Under the pieces are notes generated by a model. That model did no database searches. It was not told the DNA's origin and saw only the letters and a program-made list of their open reading frames with translations. A DNA stretch of 64,000 bases from Prevotella sp. (GTDB lineage: Bacteria; Bacteroidota; Bacteroidia; Bacteroidales; Bacteroidaceae): positions 101,886 to 165,885 of the forward strand of contig JAFZVV010000003.1 in NCBI GenBank assembly GCA_017617615.1. The letters run 5' to 3'. How positions within the stretch are numbered: position 1 is the stretch's first letter; each line of letters opens with the position of its first letter. Both the position numbers and the translations under genes were made by a program. This document shows, piece by piece, positions 42,134-50,185 of the stretch.

Positions 42134-42640
42134 TCATTTGGGCGAGCGCCTGAGGCTGTCGACAGCCATGATGAGCGCAATGGTGAGCACCGCGCTGCCC
42201 AGTACGCTCTCTACCCATCTGAGGAGGTTGAAGAAGCTGAACATCTCGAGGGTAAAAAACACCATGCAATAGGCCACGACGAAAACGGTGACGTAGTTGA
42301 AGAATGGTTTCTTCCCCAAGGCCAGCCTGGAAGGCACGAAGTCGCTCTCGCCCTCGCGGGTGACGAACAGTTCGAGCAGTGTGGGTTGTGCCATGGCAGC
42401 GAGTGTGAGCGAAGCGGCACACACACCGGGGGTATTGGCGAAAATATCCAATGTGATGCCCATGACGAAGGCCCATACGAGCATGGCCCATCGTGCCATT
42501 CCCTTGCGCATGGCAATCACGAAATACACATAGAAGAGCGGGATGGCCACGCCGAAGAGCTGCACGTGGTTGAACACGAACACCTGCAGGGCGCACAGGG
42601 CGACGAACAGCAGTGGAAGTCGGATGAAGTCGTTGTTCAT
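42134..42640 (-). CDS. mreD: Rod-shape-determining protein MreD
   Basis: 168 aa, about five membrane helices (LPLLFVALCALQVFVFNHV; FVMGITLDIFANTPGVC; FFNYVTVFVVAYCMVFFTLE). The internal membrane protein of the elongasome linking MreC and MreB to the lipid II machinery. Low sequence conservation is normal; position between mreC (3-base gap) and mrdA settles the call. Start ATG 42640 gives MNNDFIRLP directly before helix 1. Confidence 0.9.
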   Translation of the reverse strand: MNNDFIRLPLLFVALCALQVFVFNHVQLFGVAIPLFYVYFVIAMRKGMARWAMLVWAFVMGITLDIFANTPGVCAASLTLAAMAQPTLLELFVTREGESDFVPSRLALGKKPFFNYVTVFVVAYCMVFFTLEMFSFFNLLRWVESVLGSAVLTIALIMAVDSLRRSPK

Positions 42641-42643
42641 ATC

Positions 42644-43516
42644 CTACTGGTTTCGCTGAGGTTTGATGGAGTCGACGGCCTGCCTGAGGAGGTTGAGCCG
42701 CTCGCGCACGGCGGAGTCGTCGATGACGCACACGTCGCGCAGCCGTCCGAAGTCTGTCGACAGTTTTACCTCGAGCCGATACGACAGTCCGTCTTCCGAG
42801 TCGCTTTCCTTGACCACCTTCCCCACCATGATTCCCGGCGGGAACATCGATGAATATCCACTGGTGACGATGGTGTCGCCCATCTCGAACTGTGCATGTC
42901 GCGGGATGTCGTCGACGTATGCCACGTCGATGGGTCCTCCTTTCCACCGCAGGTATCCGAAGTATCCGCGGTTCTGGATGGCGCAACTGATGTTCGACTT
43001 CGAGCTGAGCACGGGAATGACGACGGCATAATGTCCTGATGCCATGTAGACCACGCCCACTACACCGTTTCCGCAAGCCACACCCATGTCGGCATGCACG
43101 CCGTCGTAGAGTCCCTTGTCGATGGTGATGAAATTATCGGCCTTGTCGACGGAGTTGCTCACCACCTTTGCGGGAATGAGCCTGAACTGCGAGAGGATGT
43201 CGCCCACCCCCCGGTCAACGTATGTGGAGTCGTGCTTGATGCGCTCGTCGACGAGCTGTGCCCTGAGGATGGCCACCTCTCTTTCGAGGGAGAGGTTTCT
43301 CTCCGTGAGTTCCTCGTTTACCTTACCCTGGTTCATGAAAGCGCTGATTTTCGAGTCGGCCTCATAGGTCATTCCCGAGATATAGTTGGCCGAAGAGAAC
43401 CACACGCTCCCCTGGTAGTTGTTGTATTGGAACATCAGCACGAGGCTCACGACCTCGAGCAGCACGAATACGAACCAATAGTTGTATTTCTTCAGGAACT
43501 CGAAGAGGTTGCGCAT
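42644..43516 (-). CDS. mreC: Rod-shape-determining protein MreC
   Basis: 290 aa. N-terminal cytoplasmic tip and membrane helix (YWFVFVLLEVVSLVLMF), a coiled coil (about 60-95: VNEELTERNLSLEREVAILR), then two beta-barrel-like periplasmic domains: AKVVSNSVDKADNFITIDKG, GNGVVGVVYMASGHYAVVIP, and GDTIVTSGYSSMFPPGIMVG, all typical of MreC. Scaffolds PBP2-RodA in the periplasm. 10 bases after mreB. Confidence 0.95.
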   Translation of the reverse strand: MRNLFEFLKKYNYWFVFVLLEVVSLVLMFQYNNYQGSVWFSSANYISGMTYEADSKISAFMNQGKVNEELTERNLSLEREVAILRAQLVDERIKHDSTYVDRGVGDILSQFRLIPAKVVSNSVDKADNFITIDKGLYDGVHADMGVACGNGVVGVVYMASGHYAVVIPVLSSKSNISCAIQNRGYFGYLRWKGGPIDVAYVDDIPRHAQFEMGDTIVTSGYSSMFPPGIMVGKVVKESDSEDGLSYRLEVKLSTDFGRLRDVCVIDDSAVRERLNLLRQAVDSIKPQRNQ

Positions 43517-43526
43517 AGCGGGGGTT

Positions 43527-44549
43527 TTATCTCATCAGGAACGAATACCTGTCGACGTTTTTGAGTGCCACCCCGGCGCCTTTCGCCACGCTGTGGAGCG
43601 GGTCGTCGGCAATATGGAACGGTATCTGTATCTTGTCGTGAAGCCGCTTGTCGAGTCCGCGCAGCAAGGCTCCGCCTCCAGTGAGGTAGATGCCGTTGTG
43701 CACGATGTCGGCATAGAGCTCAGGGGGTGTCTTCTCGAGTGCCGAGAGCACGGCATTCTCTATCTTCGCCACCGTCTTGTCGAGACAGTGGGCGATTTCC
43801 TGATAGCACACGGGCACCTCCATGGGGAGAGCCGTGATGCGGTTGGGACCGTGCACGATATAGTCTTCGGGAGCCTCGTCGCCGAGGTCGGTGAGTGCCG
43901 ACCCCACATGTATCTTGATGCGCTCGGCCATACGCTCGCCCACCTTCAGGTTGTGCTGACGGCTCATATAGTCCTGGATATCGGCGGTGAGGTCGTCACC
44001 GGCAATGCGGATGGAATTGTTGGATACGATACCACCCAGCGAGATGACGGCGATTTCGGTACTACCGCCCCCGATGTCGACAATCATGTTGCCTTCGGGA
44101 GCCTCGACGTCGATACCGATACCGATGGCGGCTGCCATGGGTTCGAAGATGAGGTACACGTCGCGTCCGTCGGCATGTTCCGCAGAGTCGCGCACGGCAC
44201 GCAGCTCCACCTCGGTAGAGCCCGACGGCACGCCGATGACCATCCTCAGCGAAGGCGAGAAGAAGCGGCTGCCGGTATGCACCATCTTGATGAGTCCCCT
44301 CATCATCTGCTCACAAGCCGAGAAGTCGGCGATGACACCGTCGCGCAGCGGCCTCACTGTGCGTATGTTGTCGTGTGTCTTCTCATACATCAGTTTGGCT
44401 TTCTCTCCTACGGCGAGCATCTTGTCCGTACGTTTGTCGAGTGCCACGACCGAGGGCTCGTCGACCACAATCTTGTCATCGCTGATGATGATGGTGTTGG
44501 CCGTACCCAGGTCCATCGCTATTTCGCGAGTAAAAGAAAAGAATCCCAT
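43527..44549 (-). CDS. mreB: Actin-like rod-shape protein MreB
   Basis: 340 aa, normal length. Actin/Hsp70 ATPase folds are visible: phosphate-1 DLGTANTIII, phosphate-2 NMIVDIGGGSTEIAVISLGG, adenosine motif GIYLTGGGALLRGLD, connecting motifs PSGSTEVELRAVRDSAEHA and EPMAAAIG. Membrane-associated filaments orient the elongasome. Follows purH by 45 bases; that shared strand and short gap suggest co-transcription from the purH promoter or a promoter inside purH. Confidence 0.97.
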   Translation of the reverse strand: MGFFSFTREIAMDLGTANTIIISDDKIVVDEPSVVALDKRTDKMLAVGEKAKLMYEKTHDNIRTVRPLRDGVIADFSACEQMMRGLIKMVHTGSRFFSPSLRMVIGVPSGSTEVELRAVRDSAEHADGRDVYLIFEPMAAAIGIGIDVEAPEGNMIVDIGGGSTEIAVISLGGIVSNNSIRIAGDDLTADIQDYMSRQHNLKVGERMAERIKIHVGSALTDLGDEAPEDYIVHGPNRITALPMEVPVCYQEIAHCLDKTVAKIENAVLSALEKTPPELYADIVHNGIYLTGGGALLRGLDKRLHDKIQIPFHIADDPLHSVAKGAGVALKNVDRYSFLMR

Positions 44550-44594
44550 TTTAAGTCTGTCGTAAATAAATGTCCTTTGTCGTTTTGAATGTTT

Positions 44595-45191
44595 CTATTT
44601 GGCCACGAACCAAGAATGGATGGCGGTGTCGTAGTGGCTGCTCACGCCGAAGGCCTTTGCGGCGAATGCCTTCCTTTCGGCCAGCGAGGTGACGGCTCCC
44701 TTCTCGCGAAGGATGTCGACGAGCATGGCATACTCAGCCTTGCTGGGCACGATGACCACATCGTTGAAATTCTTTGCTGCAGCGCGGATGAGCGAGATGC
44801 CACCAATGTCAATCTTCTCGATTATATCCTGCTCGGCGGCGCCACTTGCCACGGTATCCTCGAACGGATAGAGGTCTACGACGACGAGGTCGATTTCCGG
44901 AATCTCATATTGTTGCATCTGCTCCCTGTCACCCTCGTTGTCGCGCCGTCCGAGGATGCCACCAAACACCTTGGGGTGCAACGTCTTCACCCTTCCCCCG
45001 AGTATGGATGGATAGGTGGTGACGCTCTCCACGGTCTGGCACTCGTAGCCGAGCGACTCGATGAACTGCTGTGTTCCGCCGGTAGAAAGGAATTTCACGC
45101 CCTGGTCGTTGAGCAGTGCGAGCATCTCCTCAAGGCCGTCTTTGTGGAAGACCGACACGAGTGCGGTCTTTATCTGTTTGTTGTCTGTCAT
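44595..45191 (-). CDS. purH: IMP cyclohydrolase domain of PurH (stand-alone)
   Basis: 198 aa from ATG 45191 (an in-frame start at 45257 lies upstream of the promoter). Only the N-terminal MGS-like IMP cyclohydrolase domain of PurH is present: VSVFHKDGLEEML, FLSTGGTQQFIESLG, LGGRVKTLHPKVFGGILGRR, VVVDLYPFEDT, and IDIGGISLIRAAAKN. It stops at SHYDTAIHSWFVAK, where the bifunctional protein continues into the AICAR formyltransferase domain. No remnant of that domain follows before mreB. The enzyme closes FAICAR to IMP; the formylation step must be encoded elsewhere. Divergent from purN. Confidence 0.9.
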   Translation of the reverse strand: MTDNKQIKTALVSVFHKDGLEEMLALLNDQGVKFLSTGGTQQFIESLGYECQTVESVTTYPSILGGRVKTLHPKVFGGILGRRDNEGDREQMQQYEIPEIDLVVVDLYPFEDTVASGAAEQDIIEKIDIGGISLIRAAAKNFNDVVIVPSKAEYAMLVDILREKGAVTSLAERKAFAAKAFGVSSHYDTAIHSWFVAK

Positions 45192-45224
45192 TGTGTTTAA
45201 GAAATCTTTTGTATATAGAGTTTG

Positions 45225-45232
45225 CAAAGGTA
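45225..45232 (-). promoter_or_regulatory. -7 box of purH(-mre) operon
   Basis: Minus strand TACCTTTG, about 33 bases before ATG 45191; weak -33. Confidence 0.55.
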
Positions 45233-45303
45233 CGAAAAAATGGGTTCTTCGTAACATATTTGCCGCAAAATTTTATTTTTTTCCCCGATTATTTGATTTA
45301 TGT

Positions 45304-45322
45304 TATTTTTGTATTATTTTTG
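45304..45322 (+). promoter_or_regulatory. Twin -7 boxes upstream of purN
   Basis: TATTTTTG at 45304-45311 and again at 45315-45322, about 80-90 bases before ATG 45403. It cannot be told which is used. Confidence 0.45.
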
Positions 45323-45402
45323 CGCAGCATTTGTGGTGCATCATCATGTGCCATCATCATTTCAGAGCGGAAAAATCTGCCAAATATTTCATTCACAGCA
45401 AC

Positions 45403-45984
45403 ATGAAGAAGACAAACATAGCCATTTTCGTTTCTGGCAGTGGGTCGAACTGCGAGAACCTTATCCGTCATTTCTCTGATTCGCCGCAGGTGAACACCGC
45501 CCTCGTGGTGAGCAACCGTGCCGATGCCTACGCCCTCGTGCGTGCCGAACGGCTCGGTGTGCCCTCCACGGTAGTGAACAAGTCGCAGTTGCACGACCCC
45601 GACTATTTGCTTCCACTGCTCAGCGAATACGATATCCACTTCATCGTGCTGGCAGGTTTCCTGCCACTCATTCCTACCTATCTCATCGAGCGCTTCCCGC
45701 GCCGCATCGTGAACCTGCACCCGGCCTTGTTGCCCAAGTTCGGCGGCAAGGGAATGTGGGGTCACCATGTGCACAAGGCCGTGAAAGCCGCAGGCGAGAA
45801 AGAGACGGGCATGACGGTGCACTATGTGAGCGAGGTGTGCGACGGCGGCGAGATTATCGCCCAGTTCTCCGTTCCACTATCACCCGACGACACCGTCGAC
45901 GATATCGCCGCAAAGGAGCACGAGCTGGAGATGCAGCATTTCCCCGAGGTGGTGGAACGGCTGATTATGGGCGTTGTGGAATAA
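45403..45984 (+). CDS. purN: Phosphoribosylglycinamide formyltransferase PurN
   Basis: 193 aa from ATG 45403. 10-formyl-THF-dependent GAR transformylase, third step of purine synthesis. Blocks: AIFVSGSGSNCENLIRHF, VVSNRADAYALVRAERLG, IVLAGFLPLIPTYLIE, and the catalytic region RIVNLHPALLPKFGGKGMWG (catalytic Asn and His), TGMTVHYVSEVCDGGEIIAQ (catalytic Asp in the DGG loop). The frame is open upstream to 45061, but that part overlaps the purH promoter region. Divergent from purH by 211 bp, so purine genes sit on both sides of one regulatory region. Confidence 0.95.
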   Translation: MKKTNIAIFVSGSGSNCENLIRHFSDSPQVNTALVVSNRADAYALVRAERLGVPSTVVNKSQLHDPDYLLPLLSEYDIHFIVLAGFLPLIPTYLIERFPRRIVNLHPALLPKFGGKGMWGHHVHKAVKAAGEKETGMTVHYVSEVCDGGEIIAQFSVPLSPDDTVDDIAAKEHELEMQHFPEVVERLIMGVVE

Positions 45985-45998
45985 GGAAAAATTTTAAC

Positions 45999-46430
45999 AT
46001 GAAGACGATTGGATTCTGGATGTGGGCTGCCATTCTTTGCATTTGTGGCTGGGGGCTGCTCGCCGCTTGCAGCAGCGACGATGACGATGACAAGCAAGAG
46101 ACCACGCTGCCCATAGGACAGTGGATATATGAAGGCAAGGGATTACTAAGCGAGTATTACGATGCCACCGTGCTCGAATTCGCGGAACCGAACTACTTCA
46201 GGCTCCTTGGAAGACTGGCTGCCGACGGCAAGTGGTATGACTATCCCTTGACCGGCACATACCACATTGAGGCAAGGACAGCGACCACGGGCACCATCAC
46301 CTTTCAGGACAAGACATTCGGGACGACCATCTACAAACTGTCGGGCAACACCCTGACACTGACCGTAGGGAGAGACAACTATACTTTCACCCGCACCAGT
46401 GGCATCAGAAGCGAGGGAATGGCTCCGTGA
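45999..46430 (+). CDS. Small lipoprotein, lipocalin-like
   Basis: 143 aa. Lipobox LLAAC (Cys24) then SSDDDDDKQET, an acidic surface-export-like stretch. The remaining 100 residues are a beta-rich domain: LPIGQWIYEGKG, YYDATVLEFAEPNYFRLLG, YPLTGTYHIEARTATTGTIT, KLSGNTLTLTV. The 'G-x-W-x-x-E ... L-x-F' start resembles lipocalin-like/DUF5004-type Bacteroidota lipoproteins. No specific function. 14 bases after purN and probably on the same transcript. Confidence 0.75.
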   Translation: MKTIGFWMWAAILCICGWGLLAACSSDDDDDKQETTLPIGQWIYEGKGLLSEYYDATVLEFAEPNYFRLLGRLAADGKWYDYPLTGTYHIEARTATTGTITFQDKTFGTTIYKLSGNTLTLTVGRDNYTFTRTSGIRSEGMAP

Positions 46431-46465
46431 AGGGATGCTATTTTTTAAACTAAAAATACTGACAA

Positions 46466-47062
46466 ATGAAAAAGAAAAAAATATGGATACTCGCCGCCAT
46501 CTGCGGCATTTGCGGCATTATGGGCGGTTGCAACAACCCATCTGCCGAAAAAGCCGGTGACACAGCCAGCGACAGTACGGCAGTGGCTGAAGAGATAGAG
46601 ACCTATTTTACTGCCATCGACCGTTTCTTCACCGACAGCATTGGCAGCCTGTATGCCAAGGGTGACGTGTGCATCCCCTTCCACCTCGTCGTGGACGTGG
46701 ATGAGACAGACAGCACCGACATCAAGGTGTGGGGTGACTTCTGGGTAAACAACTACCAACAAGCAGGCGACACGCTGAAGACCGTCTCCGGTGGCAGTCA
46801 TCCTGGACTGATACATGTGCGCCAGAACGGCGACCACTTCGAGGTCGTCGCCTTTGATGCCGTGGGCGACGGTTCCGACTATGTGCCTACTGCTCGCCGT
46901 ATCTTCGGCGACAAGTTCGACGAACTGCAGCGCGTCAGTTCCGACCAAGCGCGCCGTGATGCCATGCGCCGTGATGCCGTGGCCGCCTATGTGAAGCGCC
47001 ACCATCTCCCTGCCTCGATGTTCCAAGACTATGGTTGGGATGCGGTGAGCCTAACGGAATAA
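46466..47062 (+). CDS. Hypothetical lipoprotein
   Basis: 198 aa. Signal and lipobox GIMGGC (Cys22) followed by NNPSAEKAGD. The body has an NTF2-like feel: IETYFTAIDRFFTDSIGSLY, then VCIPFHLVVDVDETDSTDIK with VWGDFWVNNY, QAGDTLKTVSGGSHPGLIHV, and HFEVVAFDAVGDG. A short helical C-terminus follows (ARRIFGDKFDELQRVSSDQA). No catalytic motif recognised. Similar hypothetical lipoproteins occur in gut Bacteroidales. 35 bases after the previous lipoprotein, ended by a strong hairpin. Confidence 0.75.
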   Translation: MKKKKIWILAAICGICGIMGGCNNPSAEKAGDTASDSTAVAEEIETYFTAIDRFFTDSIGSLYAKGDVCIPFHLVVDVDETDSTDIKVWGDFWVNNYQQAGDTLKTVSGGSHPGLIHVRQNGDHFEVVAFDAVGDGSDYVPTARRIFGDKFDELQRVSSDQARRDAMRRDAVAAYVKRHHLPASMFQDYGWDAVSLTE

Positions 47063-47080
47063 AAAAACAGCGATAGGATA

Positions 47081-47127
47081 TGAAAGAAGAGGGGATGATG
47101 CCGAATTGGCACCATCCCCTCTTTCTT
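47081..47127. terminator. Terminator after the lipoprotein pair
   Basis: Long stem: GAAAGAAGAGGGGATGATGC with an internal mismatch pairs with GGCACCATCCCCTCTTTCTT, loop GAATT. Confidence 0.8.
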
Positions 47128-47281
47128 GGTTTACAGTTATTTCCTAATTGGAAACTGTCGTGTCCTATTGTCGTGTTCTGTTTCTGCTTCTTCCTCAGCT
47201 GAAGCGGGCACGCATTACTTTCACTTCCTTTCTACGTCCTTTCATTTCAGCAAGTTGAGCGAAAGCGAGACCTGAACAATT
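47128..47281 (-). other. Intergenic stretch with in-frame continuation of the DUF3857 gene
   Basis: On the minus strand, 28 codons stay open in the same frame after the TGA at 47282-47284, ending at TGA 47195-47197, with a very basic end (MKGRRKEVKVMRARFS from an internal ATG at 47245). A TTTCC/GGAAA stem follows at about 47139-47155. No established function. Confidence 0.3.
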
Positions 47282-49258
47282 TCATTTCTTCTTGATGATC
47301 AGTTGTTCGCTCGTATACTTGGAAAGCATATCGAAAAGTTGACGCAAGTCGGCATAGTCCTTCTCCGGGTAAGCAATTTTGTTGACACCGAACTGGTATG
47401 ACATCTGTATACGCCCCTCGTTGAATGTCGTCAGTACACGTCCCTCGATGCCCTTGTCGGAAGTGACGATGGTGGTATTTCTGGGTTCACCTTCCACTAC
47501 ATATCCCTCGGGAAGGGAAATGTTGATAACGTAGCGCTCGCTGCTGACGCATGGGAACTCTACCGGCATTTTGCGCGTCTCGGCAGTGAAGGGATTCTCA
47601 AACATCTTGTCAGGGAAAGGACAGATGGTGATTTGCCCATCGGTCACCTGACCTTTCTTGGTGTAGACAGATTCCTCTGTTTCGCCTCCCTCGTTGCGGG
47701 TGGTCTGCTTGCCAGAGAGCGTGCCATCGGCAGAGAGTTTGGCATCGACGACGGTATTTCGCTCCGACTTCGACACCTTCTGCAGGTTCACCCACGCGCT
47801 CTTCTTATCCTTCTGCACCAGTCGGGCCTTCTCTACTTGCACCACCTCTGGCAGTATATTCAGCCAGCCATTCTTGTTTGAGGCATCGAAATAGACGTTA
47901 CCACCCGTAGGCATGACGACACCCACAATGTATGTCGAGAGTTTACGGATAGAAGGGAAATTATAAGGCAACTGTCCCAGGTCGCGTGTCCTGAGCACTA
48001 CGGGCGCGGCATTGAGTCCCACATCGTGCAGCGACTGGATGAGCAACAGGTTGATGTCGGCATTCGAGCCCTCGCCTTTCTTCAGTGTCTCCAAGGTTGC
48101 CGCAGGACTCAGCGCATACTTGCCGTTCCACTTCACCTTGCCCATCACCAACTTATACACCGCAGCCACCCGCTCGCGCAAGTTGGCAATCTCTTCTATC
48201 TTTGCCTCCTTCAATTCGTTGGCCAACGGACTGTGGTCGTTCAGGTGAATGCCCAAGTCATCAGAAGTGAGTATCATCTCGTCGATTTGGTCCCACGTCT
48301 TGGCATAGTCCATCTGCGTCATGCCAGGCAGGCGGTACTGTTTCAGTTCGGCAGTGATGCCAGCCCAGTAGTCCTGGGCATTCCACACATAGTCGTCCTT
48401 GGGCATGGCCATCAGGTCACGGCCCACGTAGACATAGTGGTTGGTGTTTACCGTCATAGGGTTAGCCAGCGGGTCGCTCACCAGCTTGAATTTCAAGGAA
48501 CCGACTGTACAGGTATACGTCAGGCGCTGGATGCCGTGGTCCTCGATATTGAATATCAGGTAACTGGGGATATCCATGTCCAATTTGGCATAGACCACGG
48601 GAATCTCGCATTGGGCATACCAGTCGTGCAGTTCCCAGAAAAGCTGGCTATGGACCGTGTACTCGTATTCTATCACGGTGCCTTCCTTCACGTTGGGGAC
48701 GGTAAACTCCACCTGAAAGTTATGTTCGTCGAACTTCGTCTTCACGATGTCGCTTTTCTTCAAGGAAGTCTTCGCCACCTTGCCTCCTTCCAGGTTGAAG
48801 GCCGTGGCCTTGATGTCTTCCACGCTCTCGTCGGCATCGGTGCCAAAGACGCCTTCCGTCATCGAGCCCGACTCCCCTTCGAAATAAGAATCGGAACTGC
48901 CGCCCGGTTTAGGAAGGGCAAAGCCCGTGACCTTCAGACCGCCGATGTTGTTGCCCACCGACATATGCTGCTTATAGGGAACGACAACTTTGGCGAAACG
49001 GGCGCCACTGGGTTTCAGCACCTTGATGCGCCACTTCTCATGATAGTCCACCAGAAAACTGGAAGGCTGCACGGTGTATTCCACGTCGGTCAGCCGGCAT
49101 AGTACTACGGCCTCGGCATTCGGCTCTGCCTCGTAGACCGTCATCTGCATTTCTTCATTGGTGGGTTTGCCGAACTTCATGTTCACATTGGTCTGCGCTG
49201 TCGCCGTCATGAAGGGGCAGGCCAACAAAACGAATAGTTTGATGAGGTTTTGTTTCAT
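47282..49258 (-). CDS. Exported DUF3857 / transglutaminase-fold protein
   Basis: 658 aa from ATG 49258 (MKQNLIKLFVLLACPFMTATAQ signal). DUF3857 domain at about 30-290 (FLVDYHEKWRIKVLKPSGA; FQVEFTVPNVKEGTVIEYEY; ELHDWYAQCEIPVVYAKLDM), transglutaminase-like core at about 350-440, then a C-terminal domain with YVINISLPEGYVVEGEP. In the core, the position where active transglutaminases carry Cys reads KGEGSNADINLLLIQSL, so it is probably non-catalytic, as in many Bacteroidota relatives. Periplasmic or surface-exposed; biological role unknown. Own promoter at 49347-49377. Confidence 0.88.
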   Translation of the reverse strand: MKQNLIKLFVLLACPFMTATAQTNVNMKFGKPTNEEMQMTVYEAEPNAEAVVLCRLTDVEYTVQPSSFLVDYHEKWRIKVLKPSGARFAKVVVPYKQHMSVGNNIGGLKVTGFALPKPGGSSDSYFEGESGSMTEGVFGTDADESVEDIKATAFNLEGGKVAKTSLKKSDIVKTKFDEHNFQVEFTVPNVKEGTVIEYEYTVHSQLFWELHDWYAQCEIPVVYAKLDMDIPSYLIFNIEDHGIQRLTYTCTVGSLKFKLVSDPLANPMTVNTNHYVYVGRDLMAMPKDDYVWNAQDYWAGITAELKQYRLPGMTQMDYAKTWDQIDEMILTSDDLGIHLNDHSPLANELKEAKIEEIANLRERVAAVYKLVMGKVKWNGKYALSPAATLETLKKGEGSNADINLLLIQSLHDVGLNAAPVVLRTRDLGQLPYNFPSIRKLSTYIVGVVMPTGGNVYFDASNKNGWLNILPEVVQVEKARLVQKDKKSAWVNLQKVSKSERNTVVDAKLSADGTLSGKQTTRNEGGETEESVYTKKGQVTDGQITICPFPDKMFENPFTAETRKMPVEFPCVSSERYVINISLPEGYVVEGEPRNTTIVTSDKGIEGRVLTTFNEGRIQMSYQFGVNKIAYPEKDYADLRQLFDMLSKYTSEQLIIKKK

Positions 49259-49346
49259 TGTATTAAATAGAGAAAGCTGATTATCCAAAATATCTGTTAT
49301 TACGAACTAAGGCCGAATAAACGGTCAATTGGTTCTCTTATGTCTG

Positions 49347-49377
49347 CAAAAATAAGTTTTTTTTGTGAAAACACAAA
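49347..49377 (-). promoter_or_regulatory. Promoter of the DUF3857 gene
   Basis: Minus strand: -33 TTTG (49374-49377), 19-bp spacer, -7 TATTTTTG (49347-49354). Leader of about 80 nt. Confidence 0.8.
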
Positions 49378-49659
49378 AAAAACATCAAAAACCCGCCTTT
49401 TTTGCCCTCTGATTACGATTTTGTTCTATTTCCAAGGGGTAGTTGAACCATTTTTTTAGATTTTATTCGCCACTTTTCGAAGAGTTATGAAAAACAATTC
49501 ATAACTTTGCCTTCACTGTTATGCAATAAAGTTTAAGGCTTGATTATGGATATTTAACTGTCCATAAAAATGATAATTCTTCGACGAGCCAAGTGACAAG
49601 GTCGAGCGCATGTTGAATAATTATTCGCTGAGTTGTTACGTCAGAATATATACCCAATT
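49378..49659. other. AT-rich intergenic region upstream of the trkA remnant
   Basis: Holds a perfect 9-bp inverted repeat, AGTTATGAA (49483-49491) / TTCATAACT (49498-49506), whose right arm overlaps a plus-strand -7 box TAACTTTG (49502-49509). That looks like an operator or a relic of the promoter of the broken gene. Nothing else is recognisable. Confidence 0.4.
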
Positions 49660-49875
49660 ATGAGAATAACGATTGTTGGTGCAGGGTCTGTAGGCACACA
49701 TTTGGCCAAGTATTTGTCGGGGGAACGCATGGACATTTTTATCATAGATAAAGATGCTGGCAAACTGGCAATGCTGCCCTCAAATAATAAAGAAATTGGT
49801 TCTATTTCTATGGGCAAGAAGAACCAACATTTAGATATTTCTATGAAATGTCAATCATTCACTCATAGAAACTAA
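49660..49875 (+). pseudogene. trkA: trkA (potassium-uptake NAD-binding) N-terminal remnant
   Basis: 71 codons from ATG 49660. Residues 1-42 match the start of Bacteroidota TrkA: the Rossmann GxGxxG (VGAGSVGTHLAKYLS) and the acidic NAD-ribose residue after the second strand (FIIDKDAGKLAML). After that the sequence departs into an unrelated Lys/Ser/His-rich end and stops at TAA 49873. A full TrkA is about 450 residues, so over 90 percent is missing. A second short frame (49850-49957, with FINGSIPFHVESIE) may be another degraded coding scrap, but I cannot name it. No trkH is nearby. Confidence 0.65.
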
Positions 49876-50135
49876 TGACGATCGTACTTTTATCAATGGG
49901 TCCATACCATTTCATGTGGAATCCATTGAAAGCCTAAAATCACCGCCTAAAACATAATTTTATACGGTACAAATAATTACATTGCCATTTGGGGGTTGAT
50001 TTGAGCCTATTTGTTGTGTTTTATGACAATTATGAAGCTGTCGAAAAACAATAAAAATATGGTTTTGTTGAGGTTGTTTAACCACCTACGTTATCACAAA
50101 CAATTTGCTGTTTATTTTTTTATTTAGCCATATTG
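49876..50135. other. AT-rich intergenic region with no recognisable gene
   Basis: Contains the short frame noted for the trkA remnant (to 49957), then about 180 bases with no frame, repeat or stem I can support. Confidence 0.4.
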
Positions 50136-50166
50136 TTTGTCTTAATTCCATTTTTTTATAAATTTG
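50136..50166 (+). promoter_or_regulatory. Promoter of the Omp28-like gene
   Basis: -33 TTTG (50136-50139), 19-bp spacer, -7 TAAATTTG (50159-50166). ATG 50186 follows after 19 bases. Confidence 0.8.
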
Positions 50167-50185
50167 CAATAAATATGGAGATGAA

